DNA of 64,000 nt from Phytopythium helicoides (lineage: Eukaryota; Oomycota; Peronosporomycetes; Pythiales; Pythiaceae): contig JANFNE010000061.1 in NCBI GenBank assembly GCA_024867545.1, positions 62,001-126,000 of the forward strand. The letters run 5' to 3'. A program made the position numbers and the translations under genes. The notes under the pieces are model-generated. The model did not search any database. It was given only the letters and a program-made list of their open reading frames with translations, and was not told the origin of the DNA. Below, in pieces: positions 1 through 11,548 of the stretch; position 1 is the stretch's first letter; every line of letters starts with the position of its first letter.

Positions 1-2019
1 GAGGACGAGTGCTGCGACGAGGTAGATGATGCCCGAAGCAATCCAGCTCTTGTCAGATTGGATGTCGAAGAGGTTGAGGTAGTAAACGCCTGCCGTCACT
101 CCAAACTGTTCGCAGTAGTTGATTCCTCCGTACTCGCACACGTCGAACGTATCGGACCGATACTGGTTGACTGCGATCGCGCGGACAGCCCAGCTTACGG
201 GACTGGCCCAGTACAACTCAATGAGGTAGTCCGGGATCTGGCTCCTGAGCACAGTGAAACCAGCGAACATGGTGAAGAGAGAAGTCGATAGCGCCGTCAG
301 CGGGCTTGCGAGGTAGATGTTGGGCGAAATCATGGCGACGAAGAAGAACCACATGCCCATCATGAGGTTGGTAAGGGAGAGCACAATGAGGAATACCAGG
401 TACGCTCCAACCGATGAGTCAAAGCCACACATCCAGTACACAAGCGTGCCAAAGATGATGGACTCAACGACGGCTAGAGGAATCTGGCTCATTGCTGTTG
501 CAAGCACGTACGACGATGTTCGATAGAAGTTGGCACCTCGCTGCTTGTAAAACACTTCACGACCCGACATGAAGGCTGGCACTTGGGACATCTGACTAAC
601 TGCGATGAAGACTGCAGCCGTAAACACAATCCCAAGCACGACCTGTACGTCGGTTGGGTCGAACTGGTAGTAGGTGCTCGAATAAAGCAAGCCCATCACA
701 ATCGTCATGACAGCGCGACCGGTGATGAATGCGCTATCTCGAAACGCGAGTATACCCTGACGCTTGAGCAGCGTGCATGAGCTGTCCCATACAGACTGGT
801 GGAACATTGGCATTGCATTCACGTGATCGGTCACGTGACTCTCAAGTACAGGCGACAAGGGAGCGTTGACACTCGAGACAATATCCCTGTGCTGCTGCGA
901 CTGCTTGAATAGCTCCGCAAACTCTTCGGCTCGACGCGGTACCTTGGTGCCTGTGGCAGCATACTTGGTTTGCTCCTCTGTGCCAATATCGAGCAAGAAG
1001 TCGGCAACATCTCGTCCAGGAGGACATACGAGCCCGAGACTGGAAAAATACTCGACAGCCTGGTCAGGAGGGCCATAGTACACGACATGTCCGTCATTGA
1101 GCAAGATCACGTCGTCGAAGAGATTGAAAACCTCAGGTGCCGGCTGTAAGAGCGCGATAGCAATGGTTTTGCGCAGCTTTTTGGCGATACTGCGCTGTGC
1201 GTTGACGATATCGAAGGTAGTGGCGCTATCAAGACCCGTGCTGATCTCATCCATGAGCGCAACATACTTGAGTCCGAACTCCATCTCTCCCATAGTGACG
1301 CGTTTGCGCTCTCCGCCTGAGACGCCTCGCAGCATGGCATCGCCCACCACAGTATCCTTGCATTTCTCGAGGCCAAGCTGCTCGATGATGATGTCCGGGT
1401 AGTGCTGGAAGAGCTCAGTTGCGAGATCGAGAGCAGCCTTGTTGTCTTCCGGCGTCCCTTTGGTCAACAGCTCCTCTCCGCGGCGCACAAGCTCGGCTCC
1501 CGTGAAGGTGTGCGCAAATTCGAGTGTCTCCTTGACAGTAAGTGTCGGGAAATGGTTGTCTCGCTGCGTAACGTAGCTGACGAATTGTGGCAGCCGCTTC
1601 TTGAGGTTACCCTGCGGCACTCCGTTGTAAGTGATGCCACCGTCGAGCGTGACGTTCTTGCCCATTGGAAATCGTCCGCTGAGAATCTTCATGAGCGAAG
1701 ACTTCCCTGAGCCAGGCTGACCGAGGATAAGCGTCATAGAGCCTGGTTTAAGTACGCCACTAACGTTCTGCAAGATATGCTTCTTGACGATGACGGTTTT
1801 CGACGGCATGAATGACTTCTTAAGCAAGTTGGGTATGGTCGGCAGCTCAAACGAGTCGTCGTTGGCGAACACCTTGACATCAGCGGAGATGGAGACATTG
1901 TCGAATCGGACCTCCATTTGAGGGAGCTCCTTACCCATGGCCGCCTCGAGTCTTGCAGCGAGATGGTCATGGAAACCTTGCGGGTCACCAATCAGCTCCG
2001 AGATGGTCGTTTCAGACAT
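1..2019 (-). CDS. ABCG/PDR-type ABC transporter, N-terminal part (partial)
   Basis: The frame is open for 673 codons from the ATG at 2019 to the window edge, so the second half of the protein lies outside. The nucleotide-binding domain comes first, as in PDR/ABCG transporters: Walker A GQPGSGKSSL, signature VSGGERKRV, and Walker B with D-loop ALMDEISTGLDSATT. A hydrophobic membrane region follows, with segments such as VLGIVFTAAVFIAVSQ and AYLVFLIVLSLTNLMMGMWF. The order NBD-TMD and the long linker fit the first half of a full-size pleiotropic drug resistance pump. Family knowledge: such plasma-membrane pumps export hydrophobic compounds using ATP. No intron is needed. It is unrelated to the paralog cluster that starts 690 bp upstream of it. 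Confidence 0.93.
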   Translation of the reverse strand, partial: MSETTISELIGDPQGFHDHLAARLEAAMGKELPQMEVRFDNVSISADVKVFANDDSFELPTIPNLLKKSFMPSKTVIVKKHILQNVSGVLKPGSMTLILGQPGSGKSSLMKILSGRFPMGKNVTLDGGITYNGVPQGNLKKRLPQFVSYVTQRDNHFPTLTVKETLEFAHTFTGAELVRRGEELLTKGTPEDNKAALDLATELFQHYPDIIIEQLGLEKCKDTVVGDAMLRGVSGGERKRVTMGEMEFGLKYVALMDEISTGLDSATTFDIVNAQRSIAKKLRKTIAIALLQPAPEVFNLFDDVILLNDGHVVYYGPPDQAVEYFSSLGLVCPPGRDVADFLLDIGTEEQTKYAATGTKVPRRAEEFAELFKQSQQHRDIVSSVNAPLSPVLESHVTDHVNAMPMFHQSVWDSSCTLLKRQGILAFRDSAFITGRAVMTIVMGLLYSSTYYQFDPTDVQVVLGIVFTAAVFIAVSQMSQVPAFMSGREVFYKQRGANFYRTSSYVLATAMSQIPLAVVESIIFGTLVYWMCGFDSSVGAYLVFLIVLSLTNLMMGMWFFFVAMISPNIYLASPLTALSTSLFTMFAGFTVLRSQIPDYLIELYWASPVSWAVRAIAVNQYRSDTFDVCEYGGINYCEQFGVTAGVYYLNLFDIQSDKSWIASGIIYLVAALVL

Positions 2020-2101
2020 TGCACGTTCGAGGGTTGAAGTGTCCGTAGATTGACAACGAGTGGCGAAGATGCGTTGAGAGGTAACGTGTGCTGCTTCCGG
2101 T

Positions 2102-2117
2102 CAAATGGGGAATGACT
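2102..2117 (-). promoter_or_regulatory. Oomycete initiator-like element of the ABC transporter
   Basis: On the minus strand this reads AGTCATTCCCCATTTG, which matches the published oomycete Inr consensus GCTCATTYYNCAWTTT at 13 of 16 positions. It lies 83 bp upstream of the ATG at 2019, a normal distance for a short oomycete 5' UTR. Confidence 0.6.
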
Positions 2118-2705
2118 ACTCTCCAGGTCGAACCCCTGCTCGTCAAAAACGTCACGGTTATCCTTCACCACGAGCTCCAGAAGTTTGAGTCAAAGCACAG
2201 CTCGGGTCGCAGCATCGTTTCATGCTCATAATCTCGTGAGCTCATGACCAATCAGCGCGAGGAGTTCACCTGATGTCGCGCCATGATTGTGAGCGGCAGA
2301 AACAAGCCACCCGCGAGTAAACATTTGCGGTAGTAAAGTGCATACACGTACTGTGGATGTATGAATCGCCCTTGAGCTCAAACGCTCAAGCCGCCGATGA
2401 GTATTGTCACTGAAATCGAGCTTCCATTCTCATCGTGTTAAACGCAACGAAGCTCCGAGAAGCACAACATTTTCTCAACAGAGGTTTCCCGCGATGTCTA
2501 AATAGCCGATAACGAAGCAATGATTGATGTCGTTTGTGCAACTCAATGGAGTGGGGAGCAAACCTTCAAGGATTATTGGAAGTTCTCGGGTTGAACTCGA
2601 GCGCAACAAATTGCTTTGAAGGCCCTCCATCTTCTTGGAGTTGCCAAGAAGCAGAAGAAAGCAAAAGCAAAAAAAAAAAAAAAGACCTGACTCGATGGAA
2701 ACTGC
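2118..2705. other. Intergenic region without recognised gene
   Basis: This region lies between the 5' end of the ABC transporter and the 3' end of P1. It contains a run of 14 A at about 2671-2684. The short reading frames here have no family resemblance. Confidence 0.6.
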
Positions 2706-3944
2706 CTATGTGCCCAATTGTATACGAGTGGTGCAGCAACCCTTCGTGTACAGAATCCCGCGCATGAATTTGACCATGATAGCTCCCCACGCAGAGATAC
2801 CGTCTCGGACAGCACTTACTGCGAGCTTGTCGACCGGAACGATTGCTGGATGAATCCTCAGGAACGCAGCTCGACGCATCACCACCACCAGCTCGCTCTC
2901 GCCGTGCGAGTTTGCTGCCCATGTAGGAGTCAGCATGACTGCCGCCGAAATGTCACGTCGAAGATGGGTGGACGGCCGATACGAGTAAATGGCATCGCTG
3001 TCGACGCAGTCACTTGTGAACAGCCCACACTCCGTGATGCCTTCGTCATTTGGGCCGAGAACCTGCGCGATATCGTCAAAGAATTGTGGAAAGCCGACAA
3101 GGTTCATCTCGGTGGCGAGTCCAGCCTCGATCGACTCGAGGCGGTAGTGCGAAACCTTGTCATCGATCGCGTTGTTCCCGCCGTGATCAGTCGGATGCAC
3201 GATCGAGTCGTCGTAGCAGTCGTCGCGCAGGGTCAGATTCCCCAACTGCTCCGTGATGCTGATCTCCATCGAGTGGAAGAACTCGAGCGCGACCTCGAAC
3301 ACCTCGCGAACCGACCGGACACCGTGGAACGGGATGACCTCGTACGAGCTGCAGCAGAAGACGCCATCCGCCGTCTCGTAGTGCTCCTCGGAGCGGTGCG
3401 AGCTGGCGCTCGTCGCCTCAATCCCCGTCGCCCGCTCCAGCAGATACTTGTATGCCGCCTGCAGCTTGGCGCTTTTCATGGCCTTTAACGCCTCGAGTCG
3501 CTTTCCCCAGTCTCCTCCGAGGTGGATGGGCGTCGCCAGCGGGTGCGAGTGCTGCTGGGACTGCTAGAAGATGCACGACAGCTCCCTGTCATCGATCCTG
3601 GCCCACTCCGGTCTCATGTTGAAGTGCTCCCTCCTCACCGACGTTGCCGACAGCAGGCTCTGCGCCCTGCTCACGACCCTCTGCTGCTCCTCACGAACGC
3701 TCTGGGCCGCATTTCGCCGCTTCAGCCGCCCGCTTTCCCCATTTTCGCCCCGCCCGAACGCGATCCGCCCCTTGGTCCGCGCCAGTTGCCGCTCCAGCGC
3801 CCCAACTTGTTCCTCGAGCGCCCGCCGCTCCTCCTGCCGCGCTCAGCGCTCAGCGACCTGCAGACCATCACTCGGCAGCTCTCGGCGCACCTTGCGCGCG
3901 ACGTATGCCTCCCTGCGCTTCTCGCGGGCGCTCGGCGGCGCCAT
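2706..3944 (-). CDS. P1: zipper/START-like paralog (clade B), 3 exons
   Basis: About 368 aa. Exon 1 (3944-3891) is minimal: 18 codons, mostly the basic motif REAYVARK. Intron 1 is GTGCGC...CGGCAG. Exon 2 (about 3833-3639) encodes a 65-residue coiled coil beginning EERRALEEQV. Intron 2 starts GTGAGG and ends CTAG. Exon 3 (about 3563-2706) starts SHPLATPIHLG and carries the START-like domain: YEVIPFHGVRSVREVFE, MEISITEQLGNLTLRDD, TEMNLVGF, then ELVVVMRRAAFLR and a C-terminal helix AWGAIMVKFMRG. The domain has an insertion of about 20 residues after LTLRDD relative to its paralogs. It is head-to-head with P2, with about 150 bp between the two starts. Function is unproven. Confidence 0.86.
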
Positions 3945-4095
3945 CGCCAACTGACTTGGCCACTTCGCCCCCGAAGTCGCTGGTTGTATATCTAAACAAG
4001 GTAGTATACATAGTGATTTATTACAGTATGCAAGTATATGGAGTACTTAATCGAAACAGTTGACCTTCCCCACCGCCGCGCGCGCATCGCCGAAA
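3945..4095. promoter_or_regulatory. Putative bidirectional promoter P1/P2
   Basis: Only 151 bp separate the divergent ATGs of P1 (3944) and P2 (4096), so any promoters must be shared or overlap. I see no strong initiator match inside it. Confidence 0.45.
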
Positions 4096-5348
4096 ATGGA
4101 GGACGCGCGCGCGCTCGTCTTCTCCGTGCCGCTGCGCGCGCTGGCGGCGTCTCCGGCCACGTCGTCCGAGGCGAGCGGCAGCGACGACGCGGAGCGCGCC
4201 AGCAAGAAGCGCAAGCCCACGTATCTCGTCCGCAAGGCACGCGGCGGCAGCTCGGAGCGAATTGCGAGACAGGCGGTGGACTGACGAGGCTGCGCGCGGC
4301 AGGAGGAGAAGCACGCGCTCGAGAGCGAGCTGGAGGAGCTGCGGGCCCAGCTGGAGGTGCTCAGGGCGCGCAATGGACACGTGGACGGCCGCATGCAGCG
4401 CGCCGCGGCCGAGAACCGCGTGCTGCACGAGGTCGCGCGCCACCAGCAGCTCGCGCTCGCCAAGTCGCAGGCCATGATGTCCCAGTGCCTGGTGAGGCTC
4501 GTCGAGGAGGTGGCGAAGGGTGGAGACGCTGATGGACACGGTGATGGCAATGCCGACAGGGAGAGCAGCGCACGTCGCCGCTGTACACGCACATCCGACT
4601 GGGCTCGGACTGGGCCGAGCGCCGCCGAGTGCTCGCGGAGATCAAGCCTCAGAAGCTCGTGAACGCCGTGCGGTACGTGAACGAGCGCTCCGCGAGCCTG
4701 GACATGCTCAAGCCGCACTTGTCGGACGAGCGGTTCGAGGACAGCGAGGGCGGCTACAGCTGCATCCGCTTCGAGGTCATCCAGTTCGAGGGCGTCGAGT
4801 CGCTCAAACAGGTCTACGACGCGCTGCACTTCTACTTCGTCAACATGGAGATCAGCATCTCCGAGCGGCTCGGACACACCACGGTGCGCGAGGACTACAC
4901 CTTGGGCGACAGTAGCATGGCCAACTTCCGCATGATCTCGGACGACGAGAGCGGCGTGAGCACCGAGATGAATTCGGTCTCGTTCGGCCACTTGTTCGAG
5001 AACCCAGACGTCCCAGGGGAGCACATGGGCGTCTTCATCAGCGACTGCGTCGACGTCGATGAGCTGTACCCGTACGACCCCGAGAAGCACGTCCGCAAAG
5101 ACATTTCGGGCACTGTGGTGATCACGGCGCACAGACGGAGACGGCCACAAAGACAGAAAATCACAAGTGGAGAGTCTCCAGAGGAAGGCGAGCTCGTCGT
5201 GGTAATGAGACGTGGAGCTTTTCTTCGTCTGCACCGACCCCACTTCGAAGTGCAGCCAATCGTCCTCGTAGAGATGCGTGAGCGCGTCTCGAACTGGGGC
5301 GATGTGATGCTTAAGACCGTCCGCGATCTCTTGTACCCACGGAATTGA
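4096..5348 (+). CDS. P2: zipper/START-like paralog (clade B), 3 exons
   Basis: About 372 aa. Exon 1 (4096-4236) is acidic/Ala-rich and ends KKRKPTYLVRK. The expected splice site after this motif reads AAG|GCACGC, a GC rather than GT donor; the acceptor CGGCAG|GAGGAG is normal. Exon 2 (4303-4491) encodes a coiled coil EEKHALESELEELRAQ... ending AMMSQCL. Exon 3 (4560-5348) begins GEQRTSPLYTHIRLG and contains MEISISERLGHTTVRED, ESGVSTEMNSVSFG, FISDCVDVDELYPYDP, ELVVVMRRGAFLRLHRP and SNWGDVMLKTVRDLLY. The gene faces P3 tail to tail (142 bp). If the GC donor is not used, the reading frame would end within intron 1. Confidence 0.88.
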
Positions 5349-5491
5349 GTAGGGGATTGGTGTTTCGAGTTGTGATGAGAAGAATCTAATAACTACTGTT
5401 GGTGTACATCACGAGTGTTTTCTACGAGGGTGTGGTCATGGTTCAGTTCTCCTAGCGCCAGCAGCTCCTTGGTCAAGCAGTAAACTGTACA

Positions 5492-6698
5492 CTAAAATGA
5501 AGTCGGCTTGTTCCCATTTCTCCTGCGAGCCTTGTCGACTACAGAAGAAACCAATGCTCTTCCCCAGTGACCGAGTTGTTCGTGAAGCTGGTCTTCGACA
5601 TCAGGCAGCAACGGGACTTGAGGCCGACGAAACTTGTATAAAGACGACTGTGTGAGCACTATCACGCTCGTCTCCTCTTCTTTTCCTGTTACAGGGTTGT
5701 GCCGCATTCCCTTGAGCTTTCGCACAACCAGCACACCAGTCATGTCGAAGCGTACACGCCCACTAGTGTGGTAGGGATATAAGTCATCTTGATCGACAAA
5801 GTCGCTCGCGAACACTCCAACCGGTCCGCCTCCGTATTCGTCGTCCATGTGCTCAAAGTAATGGTGAAAGTTGACGATGTTCATCTCCGCATCGACGCCG
5901 CATGTGAGGCGAGCAGCAAAGCGGCTTTGCCAAACACCGCTCACGCCGTAATGCATGTCGTCGCAAGTCGTGATGTCACCAAACAGATCTGTAACGCGCA
6001 TGTCGATGCTCGAATTGCTTTCCATGATCGCGTCGACCACCTCTCGAACGGTGAGCTGCGGTTGGAACAGTGGTGTTTGGTCAAGTCGTAGCGAGTGGTA
6101 GTCGCCCGAGTCGAGCGAGTAGCGCGATATCTCTGAGAATGAGCGAAACGGGTCCAGAAAGCGCGCACGAGCTGTAGAGTACGCTAGCGACGCCAGCAAC
6201 ATGCTTTCCTTGGTCGCCATGAGCACATCTCGGCGCTGCGTGAACTCGCAACCAAGATGGATCGAAGTCTCAAAAGGAAGACCTCCTACTGTACTCTGCA
6301 GCACGGGAGATAAAGGGCGTCAAGGTCTCATGGAACCCTGGCAACTCGCACGCGACGAACGCACCACATAAGCTGAGATCGCGGACTGTGTATCGACGAG
6401 CGAGAGCTGTTGCTGCTGGACAGCACCGCGAAGCACCGAGGTCTCAAGCTGGCGCTGAACCAGATTCTCGCGCTCGACTCCGTCCAACACCTTGAGTTTG
6501 GCCTGGAGCACCTCGAGCTCCTCCAGGAGTTGCTGCTTCTCCTCCTGCGCCGTTCGCGGTGGTTAGTGGCGCGGATTGGACGTCAACTTGGCTGCAGACG
6601 CCCACCTTTCGCACGGTGTACGTGGACTTGCGTGCAGGTCGAGGGGCGCCGTTGTATGAGCCGAGAGCATTCATATCAACGTCCTGGCTCGCTGGCAT
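5492..6698 (-). CDS. P3: zipper/START-like paralog (clade A), 3 exons
   Basis: About 358 aa. Exon 1 (6698-6606, 31 codons) ends ARKSTYTVRK. Intron 1 is GTGGGC...GGCGCAG. Exon 2 (6544-6365) has the Gln-rich zipper ending QQQQLSLVDTQSAISAYV. Exon 3 (6295-5492) begins STVGGLPFETSIHLG and has the clade A signatures YSTARARFLDPF, SGDYHSLRLDQTPL, MRVTDLFGDITTCDD and GGGPVGVFASDFVDQDDLYPY. Its closest relatives by eye are P4 and the block III genes 45 kb away, not P1/P2 next door. A CATTCAGAAA motif (minus strand, 6737-6746), also found before P26 and P28, lies 39 bp upstream. Confidence 0.88.
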
Positions 6699-6914
6699 GC
6701 TCTCTGCAAGTCGGGAGGTGCTGCCTGCGTCGCCTATTTCTGAATGGCGCTGACTAACACATGCCGCCTTGTTTACGTCGCGGCACGTGGGAAGCAGCTC
6801 CAGTGCTCACTGGAACTGCTCACCTATGAGGGGTGTGACACCTCATCACGTTGCAAATCGCAAGGTCGATCGCATTGTTCATGTTCTAGTCATAGCATGG
6901 ATTCGTCACAGCAT

Positions 6915-8240
6915 CTACACCAATGACACTTTGCACCCGAATCGAGCGTAGGCTTGGTCGAGCACAGCGGAGATCATGACTTTCCCCCACTGCCCGATCT
7001 GGTCGCGAAGCCGCTGCTCCACCGTCGGTGGCAGCTGCATCTCCGGGCGACGGATGTTGAACAAACACGACTGCGTCGCCACAATCACGCTCTCCTCTTC
7101 TTCACGGTGGGTGACTGGGTTGTGCCGCCTTCTCCTCTGCTCATGGATGACGACAACGCCAGTAATGTCGTACCGAACGCGCTCACTCGACCGGTACGGG
7201 TAGAGCTCATCCGTGTCGACAAAGGCTGCCGTAAGCACCCCAATCGGACCGCCACCATACTCCTTGCCGGCCCGATCGAAAAACTGGTAAAAGTTGACGA
7301 TGTTCATTTCGACATCGACGCCGCAGGCAACTTGCGAGGTCAGCAGGAACTGGCAAACTCCGTCGACGTCGTAGAATATCTCGTCACATGTTGTGATGTC
7401 TCCGAATGCATCGGTAATGCGCATATCGATGCTCGAATGGTTGGCGATGATTGTGTCAAAGACCTCGCGGACGGAGGAATGCGGTAGGATCAGAGGAGTT
7501 TGGTCCAGCTGGAGCGAGCAGTAGTCGCCCGAGTCCAGCAAGAAATACGTCTTCTCCGAGAATGGCTGAAACGGATCCAGGAACCGCGAGCGCGCCGTGG
7601 AATATGCGATAGCCCCCTCCAGCACTCTCTCTTTGGCTGCGACGAGAACTTCTCTCCGCTGACTGAAGTCTCTGCCGAGGTGGATCGCACTGTCGTATGG
7701 GAGAGCCCCCTGCTTGCCCTGTACATCGACATCAAAGTCTGTAAGCCTCTCATTTGAACGTGGCACTCGTTGCGAACATTAGCGAACCACGAAGGCCGAG
7801 ATGGCGGACTGAGCGTTGACGAGCGAGAGCTGTTGATGCTGCACGATGCTTTTCAGCATCGACGTCTGGATCTGCTGCTGGAGACCGTCGTCTGCCTCAT
7901 CCTGCAGCGCCGTGAGCTGTCGCTGGAGGCGCTCAATCTCCTTCAGCAGACGCTGCTTCTCCTCCTGCAAGTTGTCCATGTGAGGAAACCAAAGCTCAGC
8001 GGCGATGAATCAACGCTCGAGTCCCCCCACCTTTCGCAAAATGTACGTGGGCTTGCGCTCAAAACTCGCGGGTCTGCCACTCGACTGCTGTCCTCCGTCT
8101 CCAGAGCTGGATCCACTCATATCGACGTCTTCCATGGCGCTCACGGCTTCAGTGGTGGTGGTGGTAAGCAAGTCCTGCATAGCTTCACACTCCAAGTGCA
8201 GATTTCCAAGTGCCGCACGAGAAAACGACACGCTGGGCAA
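6915..8240 (-). CDS. P4: zipper/START-like paralog (clade A), 3 exons
   Basis: About 396 aa from the ATG at 8240; in-frame ATGs downstream (for example MEDVDMSG) could be the real start. Exon 1 (8240-8031) has a TTTTTE stretch and ends ERKPTYILRK. Exon 2 (7964-7788) encodes EEKQRLLKEIERLQRQ... ending QHQQLSLVNAQSAISAFV. Exon 3 (about 7718-6915) is 804 nt, the same length as in P3, which supports the chosen acceptor. It contains YSTARSRFLDPFQPFSE, SSIDMRITDAFGDITTCDE, VEMNIVNFYQFFD and GGGPIGVLTAAFVDTDELYPY. It has the same orientation as P3 (216 bp apart) and is divergent from P5. Confidence 0.88.
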
Positions 8241-8513
8241 GGTCTCATCTCATGACGAACACGAAAGAAACTTCAGCGTTCTACGAATGTTGGTAGGGCA
8301 TCATGGGCATGGTGGTGCTCGTGATGAAGTCTCCGCAGGCGACGACGAGCTCTTTCATCTCGTTAATCGAGTGGATCACGCCGCTATGCAGGTCGATTGA
8401 CGGGAGGTGGTCTCGTGTGTCAAATCACCGAGCAGAATCCGAACACCGTCGGACAGAGTTCGACAGCCGACATTCACGCCTCCAATCGCTGCGCAAGCCC
8501 AGTACTTGCGCTC

Positions 8514-9677
8514 ATGGACTCTCCAGCCCCGTCGGTGGCTCAGCTCCCGGGCGACGCGCTCGTGTTCACGATTCCCGCGAGCGTCGCGTCGGGGGATCTG
8601 CCGAAGCGAGGGTTGGGAGAGGAGGAGCCCTCCAAGAAGCGCAAGCCGACGTATATTCTCCGCAAGGAGGAGATGGAGACGCTGCGGGAGCAAGTGGGAA
8701 CCCTCGAGGCGCAGCTGGACATCCTCAAGGCGCGCCTCTCGGAGAGAGGGGACGACGACGGCGCCTTGATAGGACCCGGAGGCGCCAACCGAGTGCTGCG
8801 GAAGGTGGCGCACCACCAGCAGCGCGCGGTCGCCAGAGCGCAAGCCATGCTCTCCCAGTGCATGGTGAGGGAGTTCTGTGTGCAGGAGCCGCTTGGCGCG
8901 CACTAACTCAACGTGGTGTTGATGTCGTAGGGAGAGCAAATGACGTTCCCGATATATTCGCACATCCACCTGAGCGCAAACTGGCGCGAGCGATGCGAGC
9001 TACTCAAGTCGATCAAGAAACACAAGCTGCTACGAGCTCTTCAGTACGTGAAGGAGCGCACGGGCGACCTCAATCTGCTGGAATCGCACGCGTCAATTGA
9101 GCGTTTCCAGGACAGCCAGGGTGGTCACTCGTACGTTGTCTTCGAAGTCATCCCGTTTGAAGGCGTCGAGTCGCTCGACCAGGTGTTCGAGGCCACCCTC
9201 TTCTTCCACTCCAACATGGAGATCACCATCTCCGAGAGATTGGGCCACCTCACAGTTCGCGACGACTTTGATCTCGAGACGAGTAACATTTTCAACTTCC
9301 GGGTAGTCTCGGACGACGAGAGTGGGGTCACAACCGAGTCGAACATGGTGGTTTTCGCGGACACGTTTGAAAATCTGGGCAAGACTTGCGAACGTGTCGC
9401 GGTGATTGTCACCGACTGCGTGGACAGCGATGATTTGTATCCATACAACCCGAGCAAGAACTTGCGCAAGGACACGACAGGAACAGTGGTGCTCACAGAA
9501 CATCGGAATGCAAATGGCGACCTCGTTGTTGTGATGCGTCGGGCAGCTTACGTCTGCCTCCACAAACCACAATTCGACGTCCCGCAGGTGGTTATGCAAG
9601 AACTGTTCGAGCGCATTGCGATCTGGGGAGACGTCATGCTCAAAACAGCGCGAGACATCGTGTATCCGCGAATGTAG
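8514..9677 (+). CDS. P5: zipper/START-like paralog (clade B), intron 1 missing
   Basis: About 365 aa. The first exon (8514-8864) runs without interruption from the acidic start through KKRKPTYILRKEEMETL into the zipper and ends AMLSQCM. The intron that splits RK|EE in most paralogs is therefore precisely absent. Intron 2 is GTGAGG...GTCGTAG. The last exon (8931-9677) begins GEQMTFPIYSHIHLS and has MEITISERLGHLTVRDD, ESGVTTESNMVVF, VTDCVDSDDLYPYNP, GDLVVVMRRAAYVCLHKPQ and IWGDVMLKTARDIVY. The upstream in-frame ATG at 8397 would add 39 residues with no family resemblance, so the ATG at 8514 is preferred. Confidence 0.88.
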
Positions 9678-9778
9678 ATTGTACAAATACGACTAGTCCT
9701 CCAACAACGTGCACGCTTGCCACTAGAGGCATCTCTCTTCGATCGGACCATTGAGAGTGACGGAAATCGTCCCCAAAG

Positions 9779-11060
9779 CTACGCGACTGGTGACGAAGAT
9801 GGAGATTCAGGACTCGCCGAATCGATTTGAGATCGAATTGAAGCCATTTGAGCTTCGCCCCACGCGTTGACGTTCTTCACGAGTGAAGCAACTGCCGCTG
9901 CTGACAACGGAAACTTTGGTCGATGGATCTTCACGATAGACGCACGCTGCATCACGACAACGAGAGAATCATCTTCAGACTGCTTGGCGACAGAGAGCAT
10001 AATTCCGCCGGAGAAGTCACGTCGTACTCTACTGGACGGGTCGTACGGATAGCGCGCATCCACGTCGACGTTATCGCATGCCAACACGGCAAAATTCTCG
10101 TCGAAAATATGCGCAAAGTTGACCGAATTCCACTCGGTCGTGACGCCGTTGTTGTCAATCCAGTACATCCGGGAGTTGACAGCGACCATATCGGCAACGT
10201 CAAAGTTGTCTCGGATCGCTAGAACTCCAAGACGCTCGGAGAGAACTATCTCCTCGTGATGGGAGAAGTAAAGAACAGCGTCAAACACTTCACGAAGTGA
10301 CTTCACACCGGCAAACTGCACCATGTCGAACTGTGAGCAGATGATGTTCCCCGCTGCATCGTGCGTCACATCTTGGGATGAATGTGGCAGCAGATCGTCC
10401 AAATCCTTAGTTCGTTCCATGAAGTACTGCGACACTGTGCGTAACTTGGCGCTCTTCATGGCGACCATGGTCTGGCGACGAGACTCCCAGTCCTTGCCCA
10501 GGTGCACCGGAGTGTACAGCGGGTGCGTCGCTTGCTCGCTCTACACAGTCACAACATTCAGACCGTCAGCACACTCCGTACACGTACAGACTCGCCAGTA
10601 AGTTCATCAAATCTCACCAAACGCTTGACCAACGACGTGTGTGTGCTTGCCATCACCATGTGCTGCTGCTGCACGACGCCCCTCATCACGGCGTTCAGCA
10701 CGGTCGTTTGCTCGACGCTCGACCGATCTCCTTGCAGTCCTGCACGTCGCTTGAGCACCTCCAGCCGCGATTCCAGCGCCTCAATCTCATCGTGTAGTCC
10801 TTCCTTGGCCTCCTGCACCCCTCGTAAGACATCACACGCCATCGCAGCAAATGACAAAGCACCAAAAAAGACCGACGCACCCGCGTGCGCAGGTAAGTCG
10901 AGCGGTATTTCTTCTTGCGGGGACGCTTCGCAGGCTCCGGCGACGCCGTGAGCGCCGAGTCGTCCACGATGAGCCGCAGCTCGGCACCGGCACCGTCCGA
11001 GGCGTCGACGGCCCATTCCGACAGCAGTCGCACGTCTTCGGGCGTTAGCAGACCCTCCAT
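9779..11060 (-). CDS. P6: zipper/START-like paralog (clade C), 3 exons
   Basis: About 378 aa. Exon 1 (11060-10881) opens MEGLLTPEDVRLLSEW, the clade C opening, and ends KKKYRSTYLRTR. Exon 2 (10812-10618, 65 codons) starts EAKEGLHDEIEALESRL. Exon 3 (about 10540-9779) starts SEQATHPLYTPVHLG and shows HHEEIVLSERLGVLAIRDNFD, YWIDNNGVTTEWNSVNF, CDNVDVDARYPYDP and SLVVVMQRASIVKIHRPKFP. Clade C lacks the MEISISE form of the central strand and has HEEIVLSE instead. An upstream ATG at 11189 is possible, but the shared opening of P7-P10 argues for 11060. It converges with P5 (101 bp). Confidence 0.87.
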
Positions 11061-11548
11061 CTCGTTCTCGTCCCGCAAGCGACTTGTTCTGCGCAAACCG
11101 GACTCGCCACTTGTCACTTGCCAGACGGTCTCACCGCCCGCTGTAGGGTGAGGCGAGGCGAGTTCGCACACATTCGATGAGGGAGACAAGCACTCCAGTG
11201 GGATTTGTCACGGCCGGTTCCTGCTCGTGCCACGCGATGACAAAGTTTTCGCAGTCCCGACGCAATCATGGGAATGGGATAACCGAGTGTGATCAGCGTT
11301 GTGCTGGGATTGCGTGGTGCAGAGCACGGCGACATGGACACGGAGCCATTGGTTGCTCTCGCGTTGGTATCACGCTTTCGTGGCGAAGAGAATGAGCATT
11401 TTCGTCAGATCGGAGCATGTGGGATGGATTTCACGCCAGATCGATTCTCACCAGACTCGATGGGTGGTGCAAACAAGGCAAACCCTCGTCTCGAGCTTCT
11501 AACCAGGTGGCAAGCTATCTCTTGGCACTGCTGAAGCAAAAACACCAG
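11061..11548. other. Intergenic region P7-P6, no recognised gene
   Basis: This is 5' flank of P6 and 3' flank of P7. The short reading frames on both strands show no zipper or START-like motif. Confidence 0.55.

Noticed and set aside
2881..2900. CACCACCACC microsatellite-like run
   Set aside because: It lies in the coding sequence of P1 (opposite strand) and is explained by the ELVVVM codons.
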